A stretch of 64,000 nt of DNA from NCBI RefSeq assembly GCF_030433435.1, contig NZ_JANRHH010000013.1:62001-126000 (forward strand). The letters run 5' to 3'. A model generated the notes under the pieces. That model saw only the letters and a list, made by a program, of their open reading frames with translations, was not told the DNA's origin and searched no databases. The translations under genes and the position numbers were made by a program. This stretch comes from Polycladomyces subterraneus (lineage in GTDB: Bacteria; Bacillota; Bacilli; Thermoactinomycetales; JIR-001). This document shows positions 55,707-64,000 of this stretch, piece after piece (position 1 is the stretch's first letter; each line of letters starts with the position of its first letter).

Positions 55707-56285
55707 TCAGGAAACCATCGCATGAACCATGAACAGCACCACAAACAGCAACCCCAGGATTAAGTGCCACTGCTTGTCCCGTCCTCGGTACCGCAAAAAG
55801 CCGAACAATCCGAGTACAATGAACCATACATACACCAACACGCCAGTCAGGTATACACCATTGATGCGAAATCCGTTCAACAAAGCCAGGTAAGCATGGA
55901 TGGTGACCACACCTGCGGCTAGCAAAGCGATCGGCACATGCCACTGCCGCACCATAATGGACAAACGTTGCCACCATGGTCGCAATCCAGAAGGAATCAA
56001 CCGATACCGAATCAACAGAAACACCGGATAAATGGAAACAGTAAAGAAAAAGCCGATCCGGGCAACCGAACCAAAATTTCGCTGCAAACCGTCAAAACTG
56101 AGGGTGTGCAAAGGATGAGACGGCAATACAAACGCCGGAATCAGCCAAACAGCGAACAGGACCGTGGCGACGGAGATGACCGAAGCGGTGATCACCCATT
56201 TTCTTTCCTTCGCGTTGGGAATGGTTTGAACCCAAAAGGAAGGAGATATGGACCGGTTCTTATCTTTTAAGGAATCACCGTGCAT
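55707..56285 (-). CDS. Cytochrome b561-like membrane protein, probable di-heme
   Basis: A 192-residue protein with about five helices. Four histidines are placed as two pairs, His116-x13-His130 and His174-x13-His188, within hydrophobic segments (WHVPIALLAAGVVTIHAYLA and WHLILGLLFVVLFMVHAM). This 14-residue spacing is the pattern expected for two stacked b-type hemes in ferric-reductase-like or b561-like domains. The electron donor and acceptor are unknown; no partner gene is adjacent. The ATG at 56285 has AGAGGTG upstream. The assignment rests on the histidine pattern, not on a recognised named family. Confidence 0.65.
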   Translation of the reverse strand: MHGDSLKDKNRSISPSFWVQTIPNAKERKWVITASVISVATVLFAVWLIPAFVLPSHPLHTLSFDGLQRNFGSVARIGFFFTVSIYPVFLLIRYRLIPSGLRPWWQRLSIMVRQWHVPIALLAAGVVTIHAYLALLNGFRINGVYLTGVLVYVWFIVLGLFGFLRYRGRDKQWHLILGLLFVVLFMVHAMVS

Positions 56286-56380
56286 ACTTTCACCTCTGTT
56301 TTCCAAAATCACACCGCAAAACTGATCATATCAGAGTATGATGAAAATCCCATATGAAACCGTACGCCAAACGTCCGTAA

Positions 56381-56407
56381 ATAAAAACAGCGCCCGTTCT
56401 GGGCGCC
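56381..56407 (-). terminator. Intrinsic terminator after the tdk 3' region
   Basis: Perfect 6-bp arms GCGCCC/GGGCGC (56390-56395, 56401-56406) are followed on the minus strand by TGTTTTTATTT. It lies about 170 nt after the tdk stop, beyond repeat copy E. Confidence 0.85.
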
Positions 56408-56577
56408 TAAACTGCTGACAAAGAGGTTGAATCGCTCGGCGATTTTGGGTGAGCCGTTTCTCTCTCCCTCCGCTTTCGGCTGTTAAACAGCCAATCCTCT
56501 TTTTGATGAAATCTGATTTTCCCGTTAAGCCAACCCGACTGGCCTGCGGAGAAGGGTTCGGAAATCGGAGACCGCTC
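56408..56577 (-). repeat. Structured 3'-UTR repeat element, copy E (after tdk)
   Basis: This non-coding stretch lies between tdk and its terminator. Its terminator-proximal end (plus strand AACTGCTGACAAAGAGGTTG) matches the corresponding ends of copies B and C (GCTGRCAA-TGGTCGAG). The TTTTGGGTGAGCCG segment recalls sequence in the upp-atp gap. A GGCTGTTTAACAGCC-type hairpin is present. It is more diverged than A to D. Confidence 0.45.
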
Positions 56578-57183
56578 TCATCTGTGTGTCACCGTTTGTT
56601 CTGCTTCCACCACTTCGTGACAATGGCGGCAACGCGCCTCATACTGCTCCTCGGCGCCAACTTGGATGACCGGCTCTTCCGAAGAAGCGGGCTTTCCGTT
56701 GACCAAACGCTGGGTCCGCCCCGCCGGTCCGCCGCATTTGACGCAGATCGCATGCAATTTGGTCACGTATTCAGCCAATGCCAGCAAGGTAGGAGTGGGG
56801 CCAAACGGCCGCCCACGGAAATCCTGGTCCAATCCGGCGCATATGACACGCACCCCACGATCGGCCAACTGCTGGCAGATGTCCACAATTTCATCTTCGA
56901 AAAATTGCACTTCATCGATGGCCACCACATTGACCTCATCCGTCACCTGTTCCATAATCGCCTTGGCGCTCCGAACCGGAACCGCCGCAGTATGTACGCC
57001 GTTGTGCGAAGTGACCGCCTCCGGGTGATAACGATCATCGATCGCCGGTTTGAACACCGCCACTTTTTGTTTGGCGATGCGCGCTCTTCGTACGCGCCGG
57101 ATCAACTCCTCACTCTTGCCCGAGAACATGCCCCCGCAGATGACTTCGATCCACCCTTCCCGGTGCCGAACATGGTGTTCCAT
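56578..57183 (-). CDS. tdk: Thymidine kinase (type II)
   Basis: A 201-residue salvage kinase phosphorylating thymidine with ATP. The P-loop GGMFSGKS is at 17-24, the Walker B-like [15 protein letters not shown] follows, and the lasso region with its zinc site has CVKCGG and CRHCHE. GGAGGAG precedes the ATG at 57183. It lies downstream of rpmE, as in Bacillus, but the rpmE terminator separates the units. A perfect palindrome lies about 60 nt upstream of the start. Confidence 0.97.
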   Translation of the reverse strand: MEHHVRHREGWIEVICGGMFSGKSEELIRRVRRARIAKQKVAVFKPAIDDRYHPEAVTSHNGVHTAAVPVRSAKAIMEQVTDEVNVVAIDEVQFFEDEIVDICQQLADRGVRVICAGLDQDFRGRPFGPTPTLLALAEYVTKLHAICVKCGGPAGRTQRLVNGKPASSEEPVIQVGAEEQYEARCRHCHEVVEAEQTVTHR

Positions 57184-57242
57184 CCGTTCTTCTCCTCCAG
57201 GTCTGGTTTGAAGTCGCGAAGTCTATTGTATCACAGCCCGCC

Positions 57243-57257
57243 CGTCTCATTGAGACG
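57243..57257. promoter_or_regulatory. Palindrome upstream of tdk (possible operator)
   Basis: CGTCTCATTGAGACG has perfect 7-bp arms around a single central base. A TACAAT hexamer suitable as a -10 for tdk lies some 20 bases downstream on the minus strand, but no -35 at the right distance was seen. Regulator unknown. Confidence 0.35.
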
Positions 57258-57342
57258 TTGCAACGCAAAAATCCCTGACAACTCCTGCCACCGGATTGAC
57301 CTCTCAATGTATTCCCGATGAGGATGTCCGGTTCCTCCATGC

Positions 57343-57380
57343 AAAAAAGAAACAGGCAAGCGTCTCGGCTTGCCTGTTTC
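57343..57380 (-). terminator. Intrinsic terminator after rpmE
   Basis: Perfect 12-bp arms (57350-57361, 57368-57379) are followed on the minus strand by CTTTTTTG. It lies 13 nt after the rpmE stop. Confidence 0.92.
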
Positions 57381-57392
57381 GAACCGTACGGA

Positions 57393-57593
57393 TCAGCTGA
57401 GGTTGTATTTCTTTTTGAAGCGGTCCACACGTCCGCCCGTGTTGACCATTTTTTGTTTCCCCGTGAAGAAAGGATGACATTCCGAGCAGATGTCAACACG
57501 GAGGTTTTCCTTGGTCGAACCCGTTTCAAAGGTATTTCCACACGCACAGGTAACAGTCGTCAATTTATATTCGGGATGAATCGCCATTTTCAT
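57393..57593 (-). CDS. rpmE: 50S ribosomal protein L31 (zinc-binding form)
   Basis: A 66-residue ribosomal protein. The zinc ligands of the C+ form are present in [12 protein letters not shown] and [13 protein letters not shown], followed by [13 protein letters not shown]. In Bacillus the zinc form is replaced by a zinc-free paralogue under zinc starvation; no paralogue is in this window. AGGTG lies seven bases upstream of the ATG at 57593. It has its own strong promoter and terminator. Confidence 0.97.
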   Translation of the reverse strand: MKMAIHPEYKLTTVTCACGNTFETGSTKENLRVDICSECHPFFTGKQKMVNTGGRVDRFKKKYNLS

Positions 57594-57660
57594 TCACTTT
57601 CACCTCTTTCCCAGCCGGCTGTTCACATGGCGAATCGGCTTCCGCACATAAACACGAGCT

Positions 57661-57689
57661 ATTATAGCACGATCACCCTTTGCTTGCAA
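57661..57689 (-). promoter_or_regulatory. Sigma-A promoter of rpmE
   Basis: On the minus strand, -35 TTGCAA (57684-57689) and a perfect -10 TATAAT (57661-57666) are 17 bases apart, about 65 nt upstream of the rpmE start. Confidence 0.75.
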
Positions 57690-57798
57690 CCGGAAAGAGG
57701 TGCCATCCATCGGGTGCGGGATCCCTAACTGCCCCACCGAGGAGATGTCCTGATTGAACACAAGAGAAAAAAGAAATATATCGATGATTCCCTTCGTT

Positions 57799-58788
57799 TT
57801 ATGGAAGAACGCTTAATGGATCGATCGGCTTGCCGCCTCGACGCACTTCAAAGTGAAGATGAACGCCTGTAGCGTGACCGGTCTGTCCCATGTATCCCAA
57901 GGGAGAACCGGTTGCCAAAAATTGACCTTTTGCGACCGTGATGCGACTCAGGTGCCCATAATACGTCACCCAGCCGTTCCCATGATCGATGATCACCAGA
58001 TTACCATACCCGTTCGAATAGCCCGCTCGTGTCACGACTCCACCCCACGCCGAGTGGATGACACAACGTTCACGCTGTTCATTCCAGATATCGATGCCGG
58101 TGTGCATCCGTCCGTTCCGCCATCCGAAACGACTGGTGATTTGCCCGACGACAGGCCACCGAAACGAAATGACCCCCTGCGCGGCTTGCGATCGACTGGC
58201 CACCAGCACACCTGATTTTGACTTGACCGGCACTCTTACCGATGTCCGCTCGACCGGAGGTGACGGCACCTTCAATTGGATGGGCATGGCGAGCACTTGA
58301 CCCACATACACTTCTACCGACAGATCAACATGGGGATTTAGTCTTTCGATCACGTTCGGAGAGGTTTTGTACTGTTCGGCCAACGTCTTTAAGGTTTGGC
58401 CTTCCTGTACGCGTATCCACTTTTTGGACAGCGGGAGTTTCAGCTTCTGCCCCACCTGTAATCGATTGGCGTCCGGAAGACGATTGAAAAGGGAAATGCG
58501 CTCAAACGGTAAACCGTATCGCTTACTGATGCTGTAGAGCGTATCCCCGTCTTTCACTTCATATAATAGCGGCTGCAGTTCCTCCTGTGCAGCGAGATTC
58601 CCATGTGCAATCGTCACAATGGGACTCAAATACTGAAACAACACCTGCTGTGCCACATGTTCCTTGGCCCATTGCGGCGTTTTAGGCTGAAGATCCATTG
58701 CCGCTTGGGCGGATTGCGTATCACCCAACATCCATCCAGCTGTTGCGATTGACAAAGAGGAAGCCAACCATGCCGTTTTACCCGGCAT
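57799..58788 (-). CDS. Secreted LysM-M23 peptidoglycan endopeptidase
   Basis: A 329-residue exported enzyme. The signal peptide covers about residues 1-30. Two LysM repeats follow: VKDGDTLYSISKRYGLPFER and VQEGQTLKTLAEQYKTSPNV. The C-terminal M23 domain has all zinc ligands, in MHTGIDIWN (His, Asp) and GVHLHFEV (His-x-His), plus YYGHLSRITVAKGQ. It is expected to cleave peptide cross-links in the wall. The ATG at 58788 has AGGTG upstream. It sits between rho and rpmE, where B. subtilis has no such gene as far as I recall. Confidence 0.92.
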   Translation of the reverse strand: MPGKTAWLASSLSIATAGWMLGDTQSAQAAMDLQPKTPQWAKEHVAQQVLFQYLSPIVTIAHGNLAAQEELQPLLYEVKDGDTLYSISKRYGLPFERISLFNRLPDANRLQVGQKLKLPLSKKWIRVQEGQTLKTLAEQYKTSPNVIERLNPHVDLSVEVYVGQVLAMPIQLKVPSPPVERTSVRVPVKSKSGVLVASRSQAAQGVISFRWPVVGQITSRFGWRNGRMHTGIDIWNEQRERCVIHSAWGGVVTRAGYSNGYGNLVIIDHGNGWVTYYGHLSRITVAKGQFLATGSPLGYMGQTGHATGVHLHFEVRRGGKPIDPLSVLP

Positions 58789-58883
58789 CACATCACCTCG
58801 CATTTTGTTGATCGGGAAATTTCATCCCAAACCATGTTTATGCGAGGCAATGTAATCCTATAACCCGATATGGTCCGTCAGTC

Positions 58884-60161
58884 TCAGGAAGCTGTTGTGG
58901 AACGACGCGGACGCGGTTCCAGCGTGGCCAAAAACTCCGCATTCGTCTTCGTGCTGGCAAGTTTGCGGAGAAACGCTTCGATATATTCCGGCGTGTCCTG
59001 CATGGTTTTCCGCAACATCCACAATTTTTCCAGTTCCGATTTGCTGAGCAACAGCTCTTCGCGACGCGTACCGGAACGACGGATATCAATCGCCGGGAAA
59101 ATACGCCGTTCGGCCAATTTCCGGTCCAGATGCAACTCCAGGTTTCCAGTTCCCTTGAACTCTTCATAGATCACATCGTCCATCCGCGAACCGGTATCGA
59201 TCAGCGCCGTCGCCAAAATGGTCAGGCTTCCGCCTTCTTCTATGTTGCGAGCGGCACCGAAGAACCGCTTGGGCCGATGGAAAGCTGCCGGGTCGATCCC
59301 GCCGGACAATGTCCGTCCACTCGGCGGAATCACCAAATTGTACGCCCGAGCCAGTCGTGTGATGCTGTCCAACAAAATGACCACGTCTTTTTTGTGCTCC
59401 ACCAAACGTTGTGCCCGTTCCAACACCAGTTCGGCCACTTTGATGTGGTTTTCCGGCAATTCATCGAAAGTGGAGCTGACCACTTCCCCTTTGACGGAAC
59501 GCTGCATGTCCGTCACTTCCTCCGGACGCTCGTCGATCAACAGCACGAACAACTCAATATCCGGATAGTTGGTCGAAATGCTGTTGGCAATCTCTTTTAA
59601 CAACATGGTTTTACCCGCTTTGGGCTGTGCCACGATCAATCCGCGTTGACCCAATCCGACCGGGGTGATCAAATCCATGATGCGGGTAGAGAGCTTGTCC
59701 GGGCTTGTCTCCAAGAGGAGCCTGCGTTGGGGATACAGAGGAGTGAGTGCGGGGAAGTGCAACCGTTCTGCCGCCTGTTCCGGGTCCATTCCGTTGACGG
59801 CTTCCACGTGCAACAGTCCGAAATACCGCTCATTTTCCTTCGGCGGCCTCACTTTCCCGGATACCAGATCCCCTGGTCGTAAATCAAACCGACGGATTTG
59901 CGAGGCGGAGATGTAAATATCTTCGGAAGACGGCAGATAATTGATCGGCCGTAAAAAACCGTATCCCTCAGGGAGAATGTCCAACACGCCTTCCATAAAC
60001 ATCAGTCCGTCCCGCTCCGCCTGAGCTTTGAGAATCGCAAAAATCAGCTCTTTCTTTTTCATTTGGCTGTAATACGGGATCTGATACTCTTTCGCCAGTT
60101 TGTACAAGTCCGTCAATCGGCGATTTTCCAGATCGCTGAGCGACATATCCATCGCCATCAT
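58884..60161 (-). CDS. rho: Transcription termination factor Rho
   Basis: A 425-residue hexameric RNA helicase. The N-terminal Rho-N segment ([20 protein letters not shown]) leads to the cold-shock RNA-binding fold with [15 protein letters not shown]. The ATPase has P-loop [13 protein letters not shown] (about 178-190), Walker [17 protein letters not shown] and Q-loop region [20 protein letters not shown]. The GTGGTGA before the ATG at 60161 is a modest ribosome-binding site. A 14-bp hairpin stands 29 nt upstream of the start, which could be part of autoregulation. It lies between glpX and the M23 gene. Confidence 0.97.
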   Translation of the reverse strand: MMAMDMSLSDLENRRLTDLYKLAKEYQIPYYSQMKKKELIFAILKAQAERDGLMFMEGVLDILPEGYGFLRPINYLPSSEDIYISASQIRRFDLRPGDLVSGKVRPPKENERYFGLLHVEAVNGMDPEQAAERLHFPALTPLYPQRRLLLETSPDKLSTRIMDLITPVGLGQRGLIVAQPKAGKTMLLKEIANSISTNYPDIELFVLLIDERPEEVTDMQRSVKGEVVSSTFDELPENHIKVAELVLERAQRLVEHKKDVVILLDSITRLARAYNLVIPPSGRTLSGGIDPAAFHRPKRFFGAARNIEEGGSLTILATALIDTGSRMDDVIYEEFKGTGNLELHLDRKLAERRIFPAIDIRRSGTRREELLLSKSELEKLWMLRKTMQDTPEYIEAFLRKLASTKTNAEFLATLEPRPRRSTTAS

Positions 60162-60189
60162 TCACCACGCTCTTGATATTTTGATATGC

Positions 60190-60224
60190 GTCCTCCATCC
60201 ATCATAACCGGATAGATGGAGGAC
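60190..60224 (-). other. Stem-loop in the rho leader
   Basis: Fourteen-base arms with one mismatch (60190-60203 and 60211-60224, GTCCTCCATC core) enclose a 7-base loop. It lies between glpX (stop at 60286) and rho (start at 60161). There is no T-run, so it is not a clear glpX terminator; it could hide or stabilise the rho leader. Confidence 0.6.
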
Positions 60225-60285
60225 TATTCTATCTTTCTATTGTGACGTACTCCCCTTTCTAAATCTAGAGGGGATCTTCAATCGT

Positions 60286-61251
60286 TTATTCTACAACAAA
60301 ATTCGGCTTTTTCTCCAATCGATGTTTGGCCTCGATGAACCGAACCGTTCCCGTTTTGGCCCGCATGACCAACGAGTGGGTAGTCGCGGTGGTGCCTTTG
60401 TAGCGAACACCGCGCAACAGTTCGCCATCAGTGACACCCGTGGCGGCAAAAATAGCGTCGTCCCCCTTTACCATATCATCGAGCCGCAATACTTTGTTCG
60501 GGTCTTCGATGCCCATCTTCTTGCACCGTTCCAACTGCTCCTCATTTTCCGGCAACAATCGTCCCTGGATCTCGCCGCCCAGACATTTCAACGCAACTGC
60601 TGCCAAAACGCCTTCGGGGGCCCCGCCCGAACCGAACAGGATATCCACACCGGTGTCGGGGAATGCCGTATTGATCGCCGCGGCCACATCTCCGTCAGAG
60701 ATCAACTTGATCCGTGCCCCTGCACGCCGTACCTCCTCGATCAGCTTGGCATGGCGCGGCCGATCCAAGATGACGGCTACCAAATCTTCCATGTCTTTGC
60801 CTAATGCCTGAGCCACCGCTTTCAGGTTGTCCCTCACCGGCGCGTCGATGTCCACTTTCCCCACTGCCGCCGGGCCGACGGCGATTTTTTGCATATACAT
60901 GTCCGGTGCATGCAGCAAATCACCGCGATTGGCCACCGCTACGACGGACAACGCGTTCCACAAGCCCTTGGCGACGATATTGGTCCCTTCCAAAGGGTCG
61001 ACTGCCACATCCACTTCCGGCAAGTAACCGAGACCCAAACGTTCCCCGATATACAACATCGGCGCTTCGTCCATTTCCCCTTCACCGATCACAACAGTGC
61101 CGCGCATCGGGATCGTATCGAACACCTTGCGCATGGCCGTCGTCGCCGCTTCATCCGCTTCATCCTTTTTCCCAAAACCCATCCAACGGCCACTGGCGAT
61201 AGCTGCCGCTTCCGTCACGCGCACCAATTCCATCGTTAAACTGCGCTCCAT
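60286..61251 (-). CDS. glpX: Fructose-1,6-bisphosphatase class II (GlpX)
   Basis: A 321-residue phosphatase of gluconeogenesis. Metal-binding residues lie in [16 protein letters not shown] (Glu57, Glu59) and [15 protein letters not shown] (Asp85, Glu88). Substrate segments KVVLRLDD-type ([20 protein letters not shown]) and [20 protein letters not shown] are present. The ATG at 61251 has AGGGGG eight bases upstream. It follows murZ after 410 nt and precedes rho, the B. subtilis order. Confidence 0.96.
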   Translation of the reverse strand: MERSLTMELVRVTEAAAIASGRWMGFGKKDEADEAATTAMRKVFDTIPMRGTVVIGEGEMDEAPMLYIGERLGLGYLPEVDVAVDPLEGTNIVAKGLWNALSVVAVANRGDLLHAPDMYMQKIAVGPAAVGKVDIDAPVRDNLKAVAQALGKDMEDLVAVILDRPRHAKLIEEVRRAGARIKLISDGDVAAAINTAFPDTGVDILFGSGGAPEGVLAAVALKCLGGEIQGRLLPENEEQLERCKKMGIEDPNKVLRLDDMVKGDDAIFAATGVTDGELLRGVRYKGTTATTHSLVMRAKTGTVRFIEAKHRLEKKPNFVVE

Positions 61252-61661
61252 CCTGTCAACCCCCTGATCCATTCTTCATCCCGTGCTGCGGTGAATACGC
61301 TTCCGCAACGGCGGATCACTCTGATACAGATTGACCCGCTCCTATGAGTGTCTTCATCGGTATAAGGTAGCACAATTCATTTATATGTTACACTATTTTT
61401 GTGGAAGTGCGAAGAACAGGATGAAAAAGGGACAGAAACTGGAGAAATCACAAGTGGTTGACAAAGTCCGCGGGTTCCGATTAAACTCCGCACCCGACAG
61501 GAATTTCGGATCTGCTCACCTCAAAAAGGGTGGCCGTTTCCCACGAACGATCTATTGAGCACAGGCGTTGCAGGAGGAATACAGGGTACCGGAATCCACT
61601 TCCGGAAGACAGACACGCTGCAGACAACTGGTTACGGAGTGAAAGCGGGGGTGACAGCTTT
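61252..61661. repeat. murZ-glpX intergenic region with repeat modules
   Basis: About 410 bases without a supported gene. Bases 61459-61474 (TGACAAAGTCCGCGGG) are identical to 34058-34073. Bases 61526-61553 carry the AAAAAGGGTGGCC plus GTTTCCCACGAACGATC module also found near ywlC and, in related form, at the nuoC-nuoH junction. No terminator with a good T-run was found for murZ. Confidence 0.5.
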
Positions 61662-62909
61662 TTACGACCGCCAAATTTCCGCTCCCAACGATTTTAATTT
61701 CTCCTCCAACCGCTCATATCCTCTATCGATGTATCCCACTCCAGCAATTTCTGTTTCTCCCTGTGCCGACAGCCCTGCAATCACCAACGAAGCACCTGCC
61801 CTGAGGTCGGTCGCAGTGACGGAGGTGCCGAACAACGGTGTCGGACCTTCCACGATGGCTGTCGTGCCCGCGACACGGATTCTGGCGCCCATCCGTGCCA
61901 ATTCGGGCACTTGTTTGAAACGGGCGGAATAAATGTTTTCCGTCACCACACTGACCCCCTCGGCCTGAGTCAACAATGCGGTAAGGGGTTGTTGCAAATC
62001 AGTGGGGAAACCGGGATATGGTGCTGTTTTAACGTCAACAGCCCGATAACGGCCGCCACCTTGCACCCATACGGTTTCATCGTCCTCCCGCACACGGACG
62101 CCCATCTCCCGCAATTTGGCCGTAAGCGGCTCCAGATGTTTGGGGATCACCTGCTCGACGCTCACTTCACCTCGCGTGGCAGCGGCGGCGATCAAATATG
62201 TACCCGCTTCGATCCGATCAGGGATGATCGCGTGACGGCATCCTCTTAAATGGGACACGCCGCGGATGCGGATCACATCCGTTCCTGCTCCTTTTATCTG
62301 TGCTCCCATGGTGTTCAAAAAGGTGGCCACGTCAACGATTTCTGGCTCTTTGGCCGCATTTTCGATCACCGTAAGACCCCTTGCCCGGACAGCGGCCAAC
62401 ATAATGTTAATCGTTGCCCCGACACTGACAATGTCCAAAAAGATACGGGCACCCGTCAACTTCGGGGCATGGACGTGAAGAATCCCACCCGACTGTCGCA
62501 CGGTCGCTCCCAGCGCCTTAAATCCCTTGATATGTTGATCAATGGGGCGCGGGCCGAGATCGCATCCGCCGGGCAGGCCGATCGAAACTTCCCCGAATCG
62601 GCCAAGCAAAGCTCCGATCAGATAGTAGGAAGCCCGTAATTTTTTTACCTTTTTGTCCGGTAGCGGGACGGGTGACAACCGACTCGGATCGACGGACAAG
62701 CAACTTCCTTCCTTCGTCACGACAGCACCGAGATCACGCAATATTTCGGCATACACATCCACATCGCGAATCTCGGGCAAATTCTCAATCTCGCAACCGG
62801 ACTCCGCCAGAACCGTCGCCGGTATGACGGCCACCGCGCTGTTCTTCGCCCCGCCGATTTGCACGCGGCCGATCAGCGGACGTCCGCCTTTGATTTTCAA
62901 GGTTTTCAT
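61662..62909 (-). CDS. murZ: UDP-N-acetylglucosamine 1-carboxyvinyltransferase, second paralogue (MurZ/MurAB)
   Basis: A 415-residue MurA paralogue. The catalytic Cys116 is in [20 protein letters not shown], and [20 protein letters not shown] lies near the N-terminus. The block [20 protein letters not shown] is typical of the MurAB/MurZ type rather than MurAA. It catalyses the same first step of peptidoglycan synthesis; low-GC Gram-positives commonly keep both. I prefer the ATG at 62909, with AAAGGA nine bases upstream, over the ATG at 62915. The location between the transaldolase-like gene and glpX is conserved. Confidence 0.95.
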   Translation of the reverse strand: MKTLKIKGGRPLIGRVQIGGAKNSAVAVIPATVLAESGCEIENLPEIRDVDVYAEILRDLGAVVTKEGSCLSVDPSRLSPVPLPDKKVKKLRASYYLIGALLGRFGEVSIGLPGGCDLGPRPIDQHIKGFKALGATVRQSGGILHVHAPKLTGARIFLDIVSVGATINIMLAAVRARGLTVIENAAKEPEIVDVATFLNTMGAQIKGAGTDVIRIRGVSHLRGCRHAIIPDRIEAGTYLIAAAATRGEVSVEQVIPKHLEPLTAKLREMGVRVREDDETVWVQGGGRYRAVDVKTAPYPGFPTDLQQPLTALLTQAEGVSVVTENIYSARFKQVPELARMGARIRVAGTTAIVEGPTPLFGTSVTATDLRAGASLVIAGLSAQGETEIAGVGYIDRGYERLEEKLKSLGAEIWRS

Positions 62910-63070
62910 CAGCATCCGTCCTTTTCAGTCCTGTCTGATCAATCCGACCTACGGGGGAGACTAGCCTCTCGCTTGTAACACCGTGGGAAAAACTCTTCCG
63001 TCTTGATAAAGGCTCCGGCGGTCAGCATCGCTGTACCGCCGGACATCGTTGCATCAAATCGACAAGACGA

Positions 63071-63727
63071 TCAAGCCTTTTGATGTTGCTTCGCTTTTTC
63101 CCAATCCGCCAGGAACCGCTCGATTCCCTGATCGGTGAGCGGATGTTTGGCCAACTGCTGCATCACTTTGAACGGCATGGTGGCTATGTGCGCACCGCTT
63201 TGGGCAGCTTGCGTGACATGCACGGGATTGCGGATACTGGCAGCAATGATTTCGGTTTCGATCCCGTGAAGATCGAAAATCTCAGCGATTTGCCCGATCA
63301 GTTGACTGCCGTCATGGTTGATGTCGTCCAATCGACCGATGAAAGGACTGACATACGTCGCTCCCGCCCTGGCAGCCATCAGAGCTTGGTTGGCCGAGAA
63401 CACCAACGTGACATTGGTCGGAATCCCTTTTTTGGCAAAGTGATGGACTGCCTTCAGCCCTTCCGTCGTCATCGGTACTTTGATATTAATCCGATCGGAC
63501 AACGCGGCCAACGGCTCTCCTTCCCGGATCATCCCCTCAGCATCCAGACTCAGCACTTCTGCACTGACAGGACCGTCGACGATCTGCAGGATTTCTTTGA
63601 GCACTTCGACGAAATCGCGTCCTTCCTTTGCAACCAAACTGGGGTTGGTCGTCACACCGGACACGATCCCCCATGAAGCAGCTTCACGGATTTCGTCCAC
63701 ATTGGCCGAGTCAATGAAAAATTTCAC
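63071..63727 (-). CDS. Fructose-6-phosphate aldolase / transaldolase-like (TalC family)
   Basis: A 218-residue class I aldolase of the short TalC/Fsa type. The Schiff-base lysine is Lys83 in [28 protein letters not shown] at the start and [12 protein letters not shown] are family hallmarks, with [17 protein letters not shown] later. It is named transaldolase in Bacillus; whether it acts as transaldolase or Fsa cannot be decided here. I prefer the GTG at 63727, nine bases after AAGGAG; the ATG at 63736 abuts that site. It follows fbaA. Confidence 0.92.
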   Translation of the reverse strand: MKFFIDSANVDEIREAASWGIVSGVTTNPSLVAKEGRDFVEVLKEILQIVDGPVSAEVLSLDAEGMIREGEPLAALSDRINIKVPMTTEGLKAVHHFAKKGIPTNVTLVFSANQALMAARAGATYVSPFIGRLDDINHDGSQLIGQIAEIFDLHGIETEIIAASIRNPVHVTQAAQSGAHIATMPFKVMQQLAKHPLTDQGIERFLADWEKAKQHQKA

Positions 63728-63772
63728 CACACTCATCTCCTTGTGTCATCGAAATGACAACGACATCCCCCA

Positions 63773-64000
63773 TCAGGCTTTGCCCGCGCTGCCGAACAGA
63801 CGGATTTTGCTGCGGACGACTTCCACCATCGCGTCGCGAGCCGGTCCGAGGTATTTCCGCGGATCGATCAGGTCCGGTTTGGCGTTCAGGATTTCCCGGA
63901 TGGTGTTGGTACAAGCCACCTGGTTCTCGGTATTGACGTTGATTTTGCCGACACCGAGCGAAATCGCCTTACGGATCGACTCGTCCGGCACACCGGAACC
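63773..64000 (-). CDS. fbaA: Class II fructose-bisphosphate aldolase, 3' end
   Basis: The last 75 residues of a class II aldolase; the frame is open at the window edge. GSGVPDESIRKAISLGVGKI is the conserved segment in which GSG and the next strand NVNTENQVA bind substrate phosphate, followed by KYLGPARDAMVEVVRSKIRL. It cleaves fructose-1,6-bisphosphate with zinc. The zinc ligands lie outside the window. Position before the transaldolase-like gene and murZ matches B. subtilis. Confidence 0.94.
   Translation of the reverse strand, partial: GSGVPDESIRKAISLGVGKINVNTENQVACTNTIREILNAKPDLIDPRKYLGPARDAMVEVVRSKIRLFGSAGKA

Noticed and set aside
61331-61558. 75-codon plus-strand frame in the murZ-glpX gap
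   Set aside because: It crosses two repeat modules that are non-coding elsewhere and lacks a ribosome-binding site.

Overview
The window reads as a chromosomal segment of an endospore-forming Bacillota (Bacillales-type). Gene order matches the Bacillus subtilis block fba-tal-murAB-glpX-rho-rpmE-tdk-prfA-prmC-spoIIR-ywlB/C-mntP-ywlE-rpiB-ywlG-glyA-upp-atp, followed by ywzB-ywmB-murAA-spoIID-spoIIQ-spoIIID. Four sporulation genes are present (spoIIR, spoIID, spoIIQ, spoIIID). Base composition looks above 50% GC by eye. Together with a nuo operon beside atp, this suggests a Thermoactinomycetaceae-like or related thermophilic lineage (inference, not tested). Nearly all genes lie on the minus strand.

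Layout. 1-522: 3' end of a LytR-CpsA-Psr ligase. 752-12985: a cell-surface polysaccharide cluster with three GT4 glycosyltransferases, a Wzy/WaaL-type polymerase or ligase, a Wzx flippase, and a full set of WbpA, WbpB, WbpE, WbpD and WbpI-like enzymes. That enzyme set is expected to make a UDP-2,3-diacetamido-2,3-dideoxy-hexuronic acid. 13.1-17 kb: a small membrane protein, fabZ, malic enzyme, a CDP-alcohol phosphatidyltransferase and an EpuA-domain protein. 17.5-22.4 kb: spoIIID, spoIIQ, spoIID, murAA, ywmB, ywzB. 23.4-32.3 kb: an NADH-quinone oxidoreductase operon nuoABC-HIJKLMN in which nuoD is absent. 32.9-34.0 kb: a frameshifted AbrB-family membrane-protein gene. 34.5-41.8 kb: the complete F1Fo ATP synthase operon. 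42.6-53.7 kb: upp, glyA, ywlG, rpiB, ywlE, a ZIP transporter, mntP, ywlC, ywlB, spoIIR, prmC, prfA. 53.8-64 kb: a CPBP protease, a YhcN-like lipoprotein, a b561-like cytochrome, tdk, rpmE, a LysM-M23 peptidase, rho, glpX, murZ, a transaldolase-like gene and the 3' end of fbaA.

The most notable non-genic signal is a family of diverged, strongly base-paired elements. They lie between stop codons and intrinsic terminators of lcp, glyA, ywlC, yhcN and tdk, and downstream of upp, always in the sense orientation of the preceding gene. A related sequence module occupies the 154-nt gap where nuoD would be expected. Further intergenic sequences look like decayed IS200/IS605-type right ends. No tRNA, rRNA, CRISPR array or intact transposon was seen.

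Functionally, the window joins envelope construction (MurA paralogues, wall polysaccharide, LCP ligase, LysM-M23 peptidase), energy conversion (Nuo and ATP synthase), translation and termination (RF1, PrmC, L31, Rho) and early sporulation signalling and engulfment (SpoIIR, SpoIID, SpoIIQ, SpoIIID). All similarity statements come from reading the sequence and recalling family features; no database search was run.
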